Source of the DNA: Planctomycetota bacterium
Lineage (GTDB): Bacteria > Planctomycetota > Phycisphaerae > WQYP01
Length of the DNA: 52,218 nt
NCBI GenBank assembly: GCA_021827645.1
Contig: JAKAVA010000019.1
Span: 1-52,218, forward strand
Direction of reading: 5' to 3'
Within the stretch, counting starts at the first letter, position 1. Each line of letters begins with the position of its first letter. A program made the translations under genes and the position numbers. Shown here one piece after another: positions 44,443-52,218 of this stretch. Under the pieces are notes generated by a model. It was not told the origin of the DNA and did no database searches. It saw only the letters and a program-made list of their open reading frames with translations.

Positions 44443-45489
44443 GTGCAGTTGAAGAAAAATGTTGTACTCAAATCGATGATCGCCGCTTTGGCGCTGACCT
44501 TGGGAACTTGCGCCGAAAGTTACGCGGCGGCACCCGCCATACCGGCAGCAACGATCTCCACCCTTTCTTCCTCTCAAACCAGCGAACTCAAGGCGTATGT
44601 TCAATATTGGGTTGATCGTCTCAAGTTAAACCAATCACATTCGGGAATGGTTCATGACGCGAACCGGCTTCTCAAACCGCTGAAGACCGCCGGCCAGCAA
44701 CCCTCGGCCGTTTTCAGCTATGACTACGGCAGTCTGGTGAGTCAGGCCCTGCAGCCGTTGCTCAGTGACCCGCAGCGTCAGTTGATTGCGGCGGTGGTGC
44801 TGGGGCGGATTGATGACCTGAGCACGCAGAGTTCGCTGGAAGTCGCATTGAAAAGTCAAAATGCCGGCGTCCGTTACTGGGGCGCGGACGGCCTGAATCG
44901 CATTCTGCCTCAGCTTCAATCGATTCCGCCCGCCTATCAGGAAGCGGAAAATCATCTGGTCGCGGCGCTCAAGGTGGAAAAGTCTCCGTTGGTGGCGGCT
45001 AAAATTGCTCTGGCCCTGTCACAATTTTCGCCTCTACCGGCAGGCGTTGTCTCATCACTGAACCGCGTTTTGGGAGCGCAGGCAAAATTGTTTGCTCTCC
45101 GCCCCCCGACCACCATTGCGCAGGCGGGAGCATTGGCCAAGGCATTCGTTGCGGTTCTTCAGGCTAAGCCGAACCTGACCGCGGCGGAAAAGACCACGGC
45201 GGCGACGAATCTGACCGATCTGCTCAGCTACACCTGCCAGTACTGGGCGCTGAAGCAACTCAACCGCACGCAGAAACAGATGGCACCGACGGCGATGGCG
45301 AATTTTGCGGCCGCCCTCAATGCCTTGACCGGAACCAGCGACTTCACCATCAACGGGCTCTCATCCGCATCCAACGCAGACGCCACGCTGCTGGCCGTTA
45401 ATGAACTCACCGGCTCGCAGGGGCAGGCCGGCACGATTCAGAAAATTTTCCCCAAGGTGCCGATCCCGCCACGCGTCGGCAGCAATTGA
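44443..45489 (+). CDS. Secreted helical-repeat (HEAT-like) protein
   Basis: A 348-residue exported protein. A GTG start follows AAGGAG by eight bases, then a signal peptide (1-~27, ...ALTLGTCAESYAAA). The mature protein is Ala/Leu/Gln-rich with paired helices, such as DPQRQLIAAVVLGRIDDLST and NAGVRYWGADGLNRILPQLQ, which look like HEAT repeats. No catalytic motif. It is likely a periplasmic scaffold; no partner can be named. aroA follows after 37 bases and may be cotranscribed. Confidence 0.78.
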   Translation: MQLKKNVVLKSMIAALALTLGTCAESYAAAPAIPAATISTLSSSQTSELKAYVQYWVDRLKLNQSHSGMVHDANRLLKPLKTAGQQPSAVFSYDYGSLVSQALQPLLSDPQRQLIAAVVLGRIDDLSTQSSLEVALKSQNAGVRYWGADGLNRILPQLQSIPPAYQEAENHLVAALKVEKSPLVAAKIALALSQFSPLPAGVVSSLNRVLGAQAKLFALRPPTTIAQAGALAKAFVAVLQAKPNLTAAEKTTAATNLTDLLSYTCQYWALKQLNRTQKQMAPTAMANFAAALNALTGTSDFTINGLSSASNADATLLAVNELTGSQGQAGTIQKIFPKVPIPPRVGSN

Positions 45490-45526
45490 TTTACCGATTC
45501 GTTCCATTCCTGAGAGTGTCTACGTC

Positions 45527-46849
45527 ATGATGGCAGCGAACACGGCCGATTGGATCGATATTCCTCCGGTGACGGCTCCGTTTGCGGCTGGCGTCATTCT
45601 TCCGGGCAGTAAAAGCATTACCAATCGTGCGCTGGCTCTGGCCTCCATCGCGGAGGGAAAATCCATCCTCACCGGCGTGCTTTTTGCCGATGACACGCTT
45701 CGCATGATCGAAGCCCTGCAAGCACTCGAAATTCCCATCATCGTTGATGAGTCCGACCGAACCATCACTCTTACGGGCACCGGCGGGGCATTTGCCCCTC
45801 GATCGGTGGATCTGTTCTGCCAGAACGCAGGTACAGCGATTCGTTTTCTCACCGCCCTTTGCGCTGCATCACCCGGGCGTTACCGGTTGGATGGCAACGC
45901 CCGCATGCGGGAGCGCCCCATCGGCGAACTTGCGGTGGCGATCCAATCGCTCGGCGGAAGCGTAGAATTTGAAATCAATGACGGCTACCCACCTCTGGTT
46001 ACCGGCGGAGGCATTTCGGGCGGGGTGTGCCGCTTCGAACAAACCAAAAGCAGCCAGTACATTTCCGCCGTGCTGATTGCCGCTCCGCTCGCCAAGGCGC
46101 CGGTGGAAGTGGAACTCCGCGGTCCGGTCACCAGCGAGCCGTATTTGCGCATGACCATGGAAATGATGAAGCGGTTTGGCAATCGGCCACAGCAGGTCCC
46201 CGGCGCTGGTGATGGGATTAAACGCATACGCATAACGGCTCCGTCCGGATATACCGGGTGCAAATTCGCCATTGAACCCGATGCGAGCAATGCCAGCTAC
46301 TTTCTTGCGGCGGCGGCGGTTACGCCCGGCAGCCGGATCGAAATCCCGGGTCTGGGGCGGGATTCATTGCAGGGGGATGTCCTCTTTGCCGATGTGCTCC
46401 GCCAAATGGGGGCGGATGTATTCATGGATCACACATCCATGCAGTTGACCGGTCCAAAACGGTTAGCCGGTCTGACCATCGATATGAACAGCATCCCCGA
46501 CATGGTGCAGACGCTGGCCGTCGTGGCCCTGTTTGCCGATTGCCCCACGAAGATTGTTCATGTCCCGAATCTGCGTGTAAAAGAGACCGATCGGCTTGCA
46601 GCACTGGAAACGGAACTCCGTAAACTCGGCGCTCAGGTGCGAACGACGGAAGATTCCATTGAAATCTACCCCGCCAAGTCTTACCACCCGGCCTCCATCG
46701 ACACCTACGATGACCATCGCATGGCCATGGCGTTTGCCGTCGCTGCCCTTCGCATCAAGGGGGTGCGAATCAACCATCCGGGGTGCACCGCGAAAACCTA
46801 TCCGGGCTTTTTTACTGATTTTTCAAGAGTTGTGAACTCTCTCGCCTGA
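45527..46849 (+). CDS. aroA: 3-phosphoshikimate 1-carboxyvinyltransferase (EPSP synthase)
   Basis: Joins shikimate-3-phosphate and phosphoenolpyruvate in aromatic amino acid synthesis. Signatures: LPGSKSITNRALALASIAEG at the N-terminus, NAGTAIRFLTALCA (phosphate/PEP site), LDGNARMRERPIGEL, SSQYISAVLIAAPLA, and near the end LRVKETDRLAALETELRKLG and DTYDDHRMAMAFAV. At 440 residues it is full length. The start at ATG 45527 (MMAANTADW) has no strong binding site; a second ATG follows directly. The Gly of NAGTA suggests the class I-like loop. Intact. Confidence 0.95.
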   Translation: MMAANTADWIDIPPVTAPFAAGVILPGSKSITNRALALASIAEGKSILTGVLFADDTLRMIEALQALEIPIIVDESDRTITLTGTGGAFAPRSVDLFCQNAGTAIRFLTALCAASPGRYRLDGNARMRERPIGELAVAIQSLGGSVEFEINDGYPPLVTGGGISGGVCRFEQTKSSQYISAVLIAAPLAKAPVEVELRGPVTSEPYLRMTMEMMKRFGNRPQQVPGAGDGIKRIRITAPSGYTGCKFAIEPDASNASYFLAAAAVTPGSRIEIPGLGRDSLQGDVLFADVLRQMGADVFMDHTSMQLTGPKRLAGLTIDMNSIPDMVQTLAVVALFADCPTKIVHVPNLRVKETDRLAALETELRKLGAQVRTTEDSIEIYPAKSYHPASIDTYDDHRMAMAFAVAALRIKGVRINHPGCTAKTYPGFFTDFSRVVNSLA

Positions 46850-46866
46850 GTCGATCTCCAGGCCGT

Positions 46867-47346
46867 TCAGCGCAGATCAATCTCATCGACCAGAGTGAAC
46901 TCCTCATCCGAGAGCACAATGCTGGCCAGCCCCGGATTGTCCACATGAATCACCACCGTCGGATCACGTGACGGATTGGTAATCAGGCCATAGACGTAGT
47001 GGATGTCGATCTCCGCCGCCAGCAGGGCCTTGCCGATCCGCGCCAGCCCATCAACGGCACTTCCCTCCGGCATTTCCACAGCCACCAACTCACAGATGGA
47101 AAAGGGGTAATGGTGGGTATTGAGAATCTGTGCCGCCACATCGGTGTCATTGAAGACAAACCGCACCACGGCGCAATCAAAGCCCTGCAGCACCGTCAGG
47201 GCCAGAATTTTAACATCCGATTCGTCGAAGATGCCCATCAGCGATGCCAGCATACCGACGCGATTTTCAACAAATACCGAAACCTGCCGCACACAAGGCG
47301 TTCCATGTGACTTTGCAGTTATCGGGCTCTCCGATGAATTTGCCAT
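46867..47346 (-). CDS. ACT-domain protein
   Basis: A 159-residue soluble protein with tandem ACT-like regulatory folds. The first reads VRQVSVFVENRVGMLASLMG followed by DVKILALTVLQ; the second starts near FSICELVAVEMPEGSAVDGL with INIHYVYGL-like sequence. ACT domains bind amino acids and regulate metabolic enzymes; position between aroA and hisC fits a role in amino acid metabolism. The start at ATG 47346 is chosen over a GTG six codons upstream; neither has a good binding site. It converges with aroA. Confidence 0.85.
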   Translation of the reverse strand: MANSSESPITAKSHGTPCVRQVSVFVENRVGMLASLMGIFDESDVKILALTVLQGFDCAVVRFVFNDTDVAAQILNTHHYPFSICELVAVEMPEGSAVDGLARIGKALLAAEIDIHYVYGLITNPSRDPTVVIHVDNPGLASIVLSDEEFTLVDEIDLR

Positions 47347-47587
47347 ATACAATATGTTAACCACATTGGGAATTTTTCAACAGTTCACCTGTCACCACCC
47401 CCGACGGTCGGCCGGGAAGTTCTATTTTGTGATGCAGACGGCCGGGTATCGACTCGCCGGCTCTGTCAGCGTGGGTATTTTTGCCGTCCTTAACTGGAAC
47501 ACTGGGTCTTCTCGCCGAGGTGTCGCTATCGGGTACAATAAGATGCTTTGAGTGTGGCGGATGTGCCGATAGGTGTGCTGAACGATC

Positions 47588-48673
47588 ATGAGTCTTGTAA
47601 ACCCTAATGTTGAAAAAATGGCCGGGTATATTCCCGGCGAACAGCCTGAATCGCTGGATGTCATCAAGCTCAATACCAACGAAAATCCATACCCCCCGTC
47701 GCCAAAAGTCCGCGAAGCAATTGCCAAAATCACCGATGAACAATTGCGGCGCTATCCGTCGCCGGATGCACGCGTGTTCCGGGCTATGGCGGGGAGCGTC
47801 CACAGCGTCGATCCTGAATTCATCATCACCACCAACGGGGGAGATGAACTCCTCTCCATCGTATTCCGGGCCTGTCTGCTCCCCGGCGACCGGGTCGCAA
47901 TGCTTGATCCAAGCTATTCGCTCTACCCGGTTCTTGCCGCCGCGATCGGGGCAACCCCCGTCATGCTGCCGTATCGCATCAACGGCCTGCAATGGCACTT
48001 GCCGGAAGAAATTTTTCATCTTGACGCCCGGCTTCTGCTGATTGTTAATCCCAATGCCCCGTCGGGCACCATGATCGATCCCCATACGCTGGAACGGATT
48101 GCCCATTCATTCAGTGGCGTGGTTCTGATTGATGAAGCCTACGCCGATTTTGCCCCGCAAACGGCTCTCTCGCTGGTGCATAAATGCCCGAATGTCATTC
48201 TCCTGCGCTCCATGTCAAAGGGGTATGGGCTGGCGGGCATTCGGTTCGGGTATGGTATCGGCCGGCCAGAATTATTGGCGCAGCTTTATAAAGTTCGCGA
48301 CAGTTATCCGTGCGACGCCGTCGCTATCGCCGCCGCAACGGCCGCCATCGAGGATCAACCTTACGCCCGCGGCACATGGATGGACGTCATAGAACAGCGG
48401 CGATGGTTGCAGAAAACTTTAATGGACATGGATTTTATGGGGCCGGAAAGCTTCAGCAATTTTATTCTTGCTACCGTCCCGCGCGGGCGCTCCGCCGCCG
48501 ACATCTATGCCAAGCTCAAGGCCGGGGGTATTCTGGTGCGGTACTTTAACCTGCCCGGTTTGCAGGATAAGTTGCGCATCACCGTCGGCAAACCGGCAGA
48601 CAACCAGGCGCTGATCAAAGCGCTGCGCCGCATCGTCGCCGGCCGAAGCATTTCACTTCAGGAGACCGCATGA
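47588..48673 (+). CDS. hisC: Histidinol-phosphate aminotransferase
   Basis: A PLP-dependent class I/II aminotransferase that converts imidazole acetol-phosphate to histidinol-phosphate. It begins with NPNVEKMAGYIPGEQPESLD and VIKLNTNENPYPPSPKV, as in HisC. NPNAPSGT (substrate and PLP contact), LIDEAYADFAP and the PLP lysine in RSMSKGYGLAGIRFGYGIG are intact. Length is 361 residues, normal. It overlaps hisB by four bases (ATGA), so they form an operon. Confidence 0.95.
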   Translation: MSLVNPNVEKMAGYIPGEQPESLDVIKLNTNENPYPPSPKVREAIAKITDEQLRRYPSPDARVFRAMAGSVHSVDPEFIITTNGGDELLSIVFRACLLPGDRVAMLDPSYSLYPVLAAAIGATPVMLPYRINGLQWHLPEEIFHLDARLLLIVNPNAPSGTMIDPHTLERIAHSFSGVVLIDEAYADFAPQTALSLVHKCPNVILLRSMSKGYGLAGIRFGYGIGRPELLAQLYKVRDSYPCDAVAIAAATAAIEDQPYARGTWMDVIEQRRWLQKTLMDMDFMGPESFSNFILATVPRGRSAADIYAKLKAGGILVRYFNLPGLQDKLRITVGKPADNQALIKALRRIVAGRSISLQETA

Positions 48674-49278
48674 CGCAGAAATCAACCGCCGCCAATCGCC
48701 AGGCCCGCGTAAACCGGAAAACCCGGGAGACGGATATCTCCCTCACGCTGAATCTCGACGGCACCGGGACCGCGAAAGTGCATACCGGCGTCGGTTTTTT
48801 TGACCACATGCTTGAACATCTCGCCCGCCATTCCATGATCGATATCGACATCAGTGCCACCGGCGATCTGCACATCGATGCCCATCACACCGTGGAGGAT
48901 GTTTCGCTGGTCATTGGCTCAGCCCTTTCGACGGCTCTGGGCGATAAACGCGGGATTCATCGCTACGGCTTCGCCAGCATCCCGATGGAAGACACGTTGG
49001 CGAACGTCGCACTGGATTTGTCCGGCCGGCCGGCATTTGTTTTCAATGTTCGCTTTCCAACCCCCAAGATCGGCGATTTTGATGTCGAACTGGTGCATGA
49101 ATCACTTCGGTCACTGGCCAACACCGCTGGAATGAATCTGCATGTGAATGTGCCCTACGGTTCCAACAGCCACCATGTCGCGGAGGCAATCTTTAAGGCA
49201 CTCGCCAAATCGCTGCGGCAGGCGGTTTCGATGGATCCGTGTCATTCCGATATTCCCAGCACCAAAGGCGTGCTCTGA
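48670..49278 (+). CDS. hisB: Imidazoleglycerol-phosphate dehydratase
   Basis: A manganese enzyme of histidine synthesis acting just before HisC. The protein has RKTRETDISLTLNLDGTG, then VGFFDHMLEHLARHSMID, DLHIDAHHTVEDVSLVIGSA (metal-binding His cluster) and SNSHHVAEAIFKALAKSLRQ, ending PSTKGVL. All His/Glu ligands of the family are present. At 202 residues it is the single-domain form. AGGAG lies a few bases before the ATG within hisC. No other his genes are nearby, so the pathway is split across the genome. Confidence 0.96.
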   Translation: MTQKSTAANRQARVNRKTRETDISLTLNLDGTGTAKVHTGVGFFDHMLEHLARHSMIDIDISATGDLHIDAHHTVEDVSLVIGSALSTALGDKRGIHRYGFASIPMEDTLANVALDLSGRPAFVFNVRFPTPKIGDFDVELVHESLRSLANTAGMNLHVNVPYGSNSHHVAEAIFKALAKSLRQAVSMDPCHSDIPSTKGVL

Positions 49279-49335
49279 CCCCAACACGGGGTACCGCCCC
49301 CATATCGGTAACGGCAACACGAATCCGGTGGCGGT

Positions 49336-49926
49336 TCATTTACTCGGGGCCTTCTTTTCCAAGGCGCGAACAATTCGGCGGTCCGGAATCAGCCATATCG
49401 TGGCCACGAACAAATAAAGCGCATCCGCCAGCCAGTGGTTCACAAATGCAAGGCCGATGGCGGCCGCGTAGCAGACCATGGATAATTTTCCCTTCAGATC
49501 GCGCCCGACCGCCTTGGCCAGCAATGAGTCACTCCCTTGCAGGTGAATAATGGCGAGTTGCAAAATGAAGTATGCAACCGCCGCCATCAATAAAACAATC
49601 CCGTACAAGGCTGTTGGTAAGGCTTGGGAATAGTTCTGTCCCATCCACCGAGTTACAAACGGCACCAGCGAGAGCCAGAATAAGAGATGCAGATTGGCCC
49701 ACATAATCCCACCGTTAATCTCGCGGGTCGCATGAATCATATGATGATGATTATTCCAATAGATACCGACATAAACAAAGCTCAGCACGTAACTGGAAAG
49801 CACCGGCAGCACCGGCCCCAGCGACGCCAGATTCGTCCCCGAAGGTTCCTTCAACTCCAGCACCATAATTGTGATAATAATGGCGATGACGCCATCACTG
49901 AACGCTTCAAGTCTGCTCGTTCGCAT
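49336..49926 (-). CDS. TMEM175-like potassium channel family protein
   Basis: A 196-residue membrane protein with six predicted helices. The first carries RLEAFSDGVIAIIITIMVLE, the FSDG signature of the TMEM175/DUF1211 family of potassium channels, followed by a NHHHMIHATREI loop and a WLIPDRR end. Bacterial members form tetrameric K+ channels lacking the classical selectivity filter. It stands alone and converges with hisB. The ATG at 49926 follows no clear binding site, but the FSDG position matches family starts. Confidence 0.9.
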   Translation of the reverse strand: MRTSRLEAFSDGVIAIIITIMVLELKEPSGTNLASLGPVLPVLSSYVLSFVYVGIYWNNHHHMIHATREINGGIMWANLHLLFWLSLVPFVTRWMGQNYSQALPTALYGIVLLMAAVAYFILQLAIIHLQGSDSLLAKAVGRDLKGKLSMVCYAAAIGLAFVNHWLADALYLFVATIWLIPDRRIVRALEKKAPSK

Positions 49927-50350
49927 AGGCCCTCAATACCGACGCACCATTTTCTAACACCCACTCCCGCTACGCCGCCCCAGCGTGCGGGTATCCATGG
50001 TAAGACAATTTTCGGTAATTATCTTCCTATTTGCCCGTTTTGAAATTCCCCGGCAGGCGAGTAAAGCAGCGAATGGTCATGCACTAAAAATAGCTTGCGT
50101 GGCGCCATATAGCCGCCTCGGGGGCAGACCGTCGCGTCCGCTGCAAAAGGGATTTATTTCGCAACAGCGAACAACTCTTTGCGATGGATGAATCTTGATC
50201 ATTCTTACCATAATATATTTGTATACCCCTTAAATATGTAGTACCTTTTAGTCAGGGGGGCTGATCATCCGCCACCAAAAAAAATTAAAAGGAATCACAC
50301 TCCAGTGTTGCCCGCCTGCAAGTTTCGAGGCGGACAGTACGTTCACCAGA

Positions 50351-50445
50351 GAGAGCAATAGTGATAGTGACGAGTTTGCAGCAGGGGAGACGGCAAGGTG
50401 TGGGCGGATGGATGCCATGGACACTTGAGTCCGATGGGATTACGC
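50351..50445 (+). repeat. 95-nt upstream element, copy A
   Basis: Aligns without gaps to 51927-52021 with 12 mismatches, 8 of them clustered in the central third (50399-50422). It lies about 110 bases before the glycine-rich PEP-CTERM-type gene. Weaker similarity extends upstream to about 50120. It could be a leader element or a duplicated promoter region. The remainder of 49927-50555 has an AT-rich tract (50195-50290) but no gene. Confidence 0.8.
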
Positions 50446-50555
50446 CTGCGGTTTTTTGATTTGTAACCGCTGATGTTGTTATCCGGATTAATCGGTTTGG
50501 GATGTCTGAGCCGGCGGATAGCGAGAGCACGCGGAGTGTTTGAGGAGACGGTACC

Positions 50556-51537
50556 ATGTCGATCCAAAGGAAGGGCCTCCAGACTGCAGGCGTGAGCAGG
50601 GTGGCGTTGGCAGCCGCTTTGGCAGCTGGCGCGGCAATATCGCTGGGCAGTGCGGCGGCGCAGGCGTCGCTTGTGCAGGGGGGGCTCGCTGAGTGCCACC
50701 GGCACCAATACAATCGATTACACCGGCGATATTTATGAATACACCGTCCCTGAGACCGGAATCTACGACATTGTTGCCTACGGTGCCAATGGCGGCAGCA
50801 GCAGTGGAGGGGTCAGCGGTGGGTTGGGTGCCAAGATGGGGGGATATATCTCCCTCACCAGCGGCGAATTGCTCGATGTTCTGGTCGGCGGCGGTGGGTA
50901 CAGCGGCAGCACCGGTGGCTCCTTCCCCAGCGGCGCCTATGGCGGCGGTGGCGCGGGTGGCAGCTTCGTCGTGCAAGTCCCCAGCAACATCGCGATCACG
51001 CCATTGGTCATCGCCGGTGGCGGCGGCGGCGGATACGGCTCGGGCGGCGCTGATGGCAGCGGATCCACGGGTGGTTTCGGCGTTGGCGGTACTGGTGGCG
51101 CCGGTGGCGGCGGCGGCGGCGGCCTCACCACAGATGGAGTCAACAGCATGGGTACCGCCCCCGGGGGCGGCGGCACCAGCCTTTACTCGGGCGGCGCCGG
51201 CGGAGGGGGCGGAGGTGGTTTTCTCGCCGTCGGTGGTGCCGGCGGTTTCGGCGGTGGTGGTGGCGGATCATACAAAGGTGGCGGCGGCGGTGGCGGATAC
51301 AACGGCGGCAACGGCGGCGGCGCCGGCAACGGCGGGACATCGTACCTGCTTTCAACCGCGACCAATCCGATTGAGGTGACCGGCGGCAACACCCTCGGCC
51401 TCAGCCATGGCAACGGCGAGGTGCAGATTTCCTACGTTTCGCCGGTTCCGTTGCCCCCAACTGCACTGCTGCTGGGGGCGGGCCTTGGCGGCTTGGCTCT
51501 TGTCAAACGTCGAACACGTCGTTCTCGACAAGTGTAA
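50556..51537 (+). pseudogene. Glycine-rich PEP-CTERM-like surface protein, frame broken at poly-G
   Basis: The start ATG follows GAGGAG by eight bases and encodes a signal peptide ending near AAAQASLVQGG. At a run of seven G (50678-50684) the frame leaves the protein; the rest lies in the +1 frame, SLSATGTNTIDYTGDIYEYT and onward. Six G would give one 326-residue protein: signal peptide, a jelly-roll-like start (ETGIYDIVAYGANGG), ~170 residues of Gly-rich repeats and a C-terminal sorting-like tail VPLPPTALLLGAGLGGLALV then KRRTRR. The break may be phase variation, mutation or sequencing error. A hairpin terminator follows. Confidence 0.82.
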
Positions 51538-51560
51538 TTTAGGCACCAGATAACATTCCA

Positions 51561-51593
51561 ACCCCCGGTGCGGCCAGCCGCCCGGGGGTTTTT
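51561..51593 (+). terminator. Rho-independent terminator of the glycine-rich gene
   Basis: The inverted repeat ACCCCCGG ... CCGGGGGT, with a GC-rich loop of about 12 bases, is followed at once by TTTTT. It lies 24 bases after the stop codon on the plus strand. This is the clearest intrinsic terminator in the window. Confidence 0.8.
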
Positions 51594-51926
51594 CCTGCGC
51601 CCAGCGTTCTCCGCCAGCGCACCTTCGGCATCCTCGCAATCTCTGCGGTTAATAACTTTTTCACCTCAGGGGCAAAGAAGGTGCGTAAAGGTGTTGGGGG
51701 GCGGGCGTCCTGCTCGCTGCAAAGGGCAGTTGTTTCGTAACAGCGAATGAATGCTTGTTGCAGATAAAACTTGAGCATTTTCATCTTTTCTACTTGCATA
51801 CGCGTTGAGCGCGCGGTATTTTCTTTACCAACAATGTGATCTCCAGTCCTCAAAAATTGGGGGACCACGCTGCCGCCGTTGTCCGCCAAGCGAACAAGTT
51901 TTGTGTCGGACGGCACGGCCACCCCG

Positions 51927-52021
51927 GAGAGCAATGGTGATAGTAACGAGTTTGCAGCAGGGGAGACGGGAAGGTGAGGGTGGACAGCTATCATGCACAC
52001 TTGAGTCCGAGGGGATTACGC
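51927..52021 (+). repeat. 95-nt upstream element, copy B
   Basis: Gapless partner of 50351-50445. Upstream similarity (CGCTGCAAA and AACAGCGAA phrases) runs back to about 51715. By analogy with copy A, a gene could begin within about 100 bases after it, but no convincing start or signal peptide is seen before the right edge. Dispersed repeat phrases (CTCTGCGGTTAATAACTTTT) occupy 51630-51700. Confidence 0.8.
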
Positions 52022-52218
52022 ATGTGTACTGGTTCAGCCTGAAAAGGAGAATGAGTCCCGGTGCCTAACCCGGATTATTCACGGTCATCGCTGCAGTGCT
52101 GAGATATGCATGGTTGTAGATACATCGGTGGCATGGCTGCTGGTTTTTTACGGTTGTGGGCAGAAGGCCCCCTTACCCCCATTGGCCGATCGGGTTGTGA
52201 TGGATTCAGGCGGTGGAG

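Noticed and set aside
50937..51176. Proline-rich minus-strand frames opposite the glycine-rich gene
   Set aside because: Poly-Pro is simply the reverse complement of GGC/GGT glycine codons.

Overview
The window looks like a chromosomal segment of a GC-rich planctomycete, most likely a relative of the Phycisphaerae. This is inferred from secreted proteins with PEP-CTERM-type C-termini, a type II secretion-like pseudopilin with the planctomycete-style C-terminal motif, signal-peptide GH29 and GHL15-like glycoside hydrolases, and a mixture of housekeeping genes scattered singly among long accessory stretches. There is no rRNA or tRNA gene to fix the taxonomy. I saw no CRISPR array and no transposase.

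Left part (1-7.4 kb): the tail of an unknown gene, a small zinc-ribbon protein, apt, comEC and a secreted alpha-L-fucosidase, then a pseudopilin. From 7.7 to 11.5 kb is a compact plus-strand island with an HK97-fold phage major capsid protein, one or two lipoproteins, a small membrane coiled-coil protein and a two-domain glycosyltransferase, but no portal, terminase or protease. From 11.6 to 14.1 kb is a tightly overlapping three-gene minus-strand operon of unknown function. Its first protein ends in a region that resembles a COMM domain. Next come sucC-sucD (succinyl-CoA synthetase) and an atypical Fpg/Nei-family protein.

The accessory core (17.4-25.4 kb) is the most unusual part. Four co-oriented copies of a direct repeat, two of them over 300 bp, separate blocks that each hold a toxin, antitoxin, immunity-like or hypothetical module: an orphan RHS tip with a coupled membrane protein plus a DUF4160 fragment and DUF2442; a Sel1-repeat protein; a MntA/HepT pair; and a DarT/DarG pair whose toxin has an in-frame amber codon. 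Fragments of RHS core sequence lie inside or next to the repeats, so the array probably grew by recombination at the end of an RHS locus.

From 25.6 to 36 kb are a transaldolase-like aldolase, an RlmI-type rRNA methyltransferase, a DUF2617-like protein, a GHL15-like hydrolase, a large Tim44-like membrane protein, a Schlafen/AlbA_2-type ATP-binding protein with an 11-bp tandem repeat in its coding sequence, an Mrr-like remnant and a VapBC pair with a well-formed promoter. From 36.4 to 41 kb are a PEP-CTERM protein and an operon with a GbsR-type regulator behind a perfect 16-bp palindrome, a DCC-MBOAT fusion, a membrane protein and a TIGR01777 epimerase-like protein. A UvrD-like helicase fused to a PD-(D/E)XK nuclease follows.

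The right end (44-52 kb) returns to metabolism: a secreted helical-repeat protein, aroA, an ACT-domain protein, hisC-hisB and a TMEM175-like channel. It closes with a glycine-rich PEP-CTERM-type protein whose frame is broken at a run of seven G. A 95-nt element upstream of that gene is repeated near the right edge. Dispersed hairpin repeats and a degenerate GC-rich repeat family fill many intergenic stretches.
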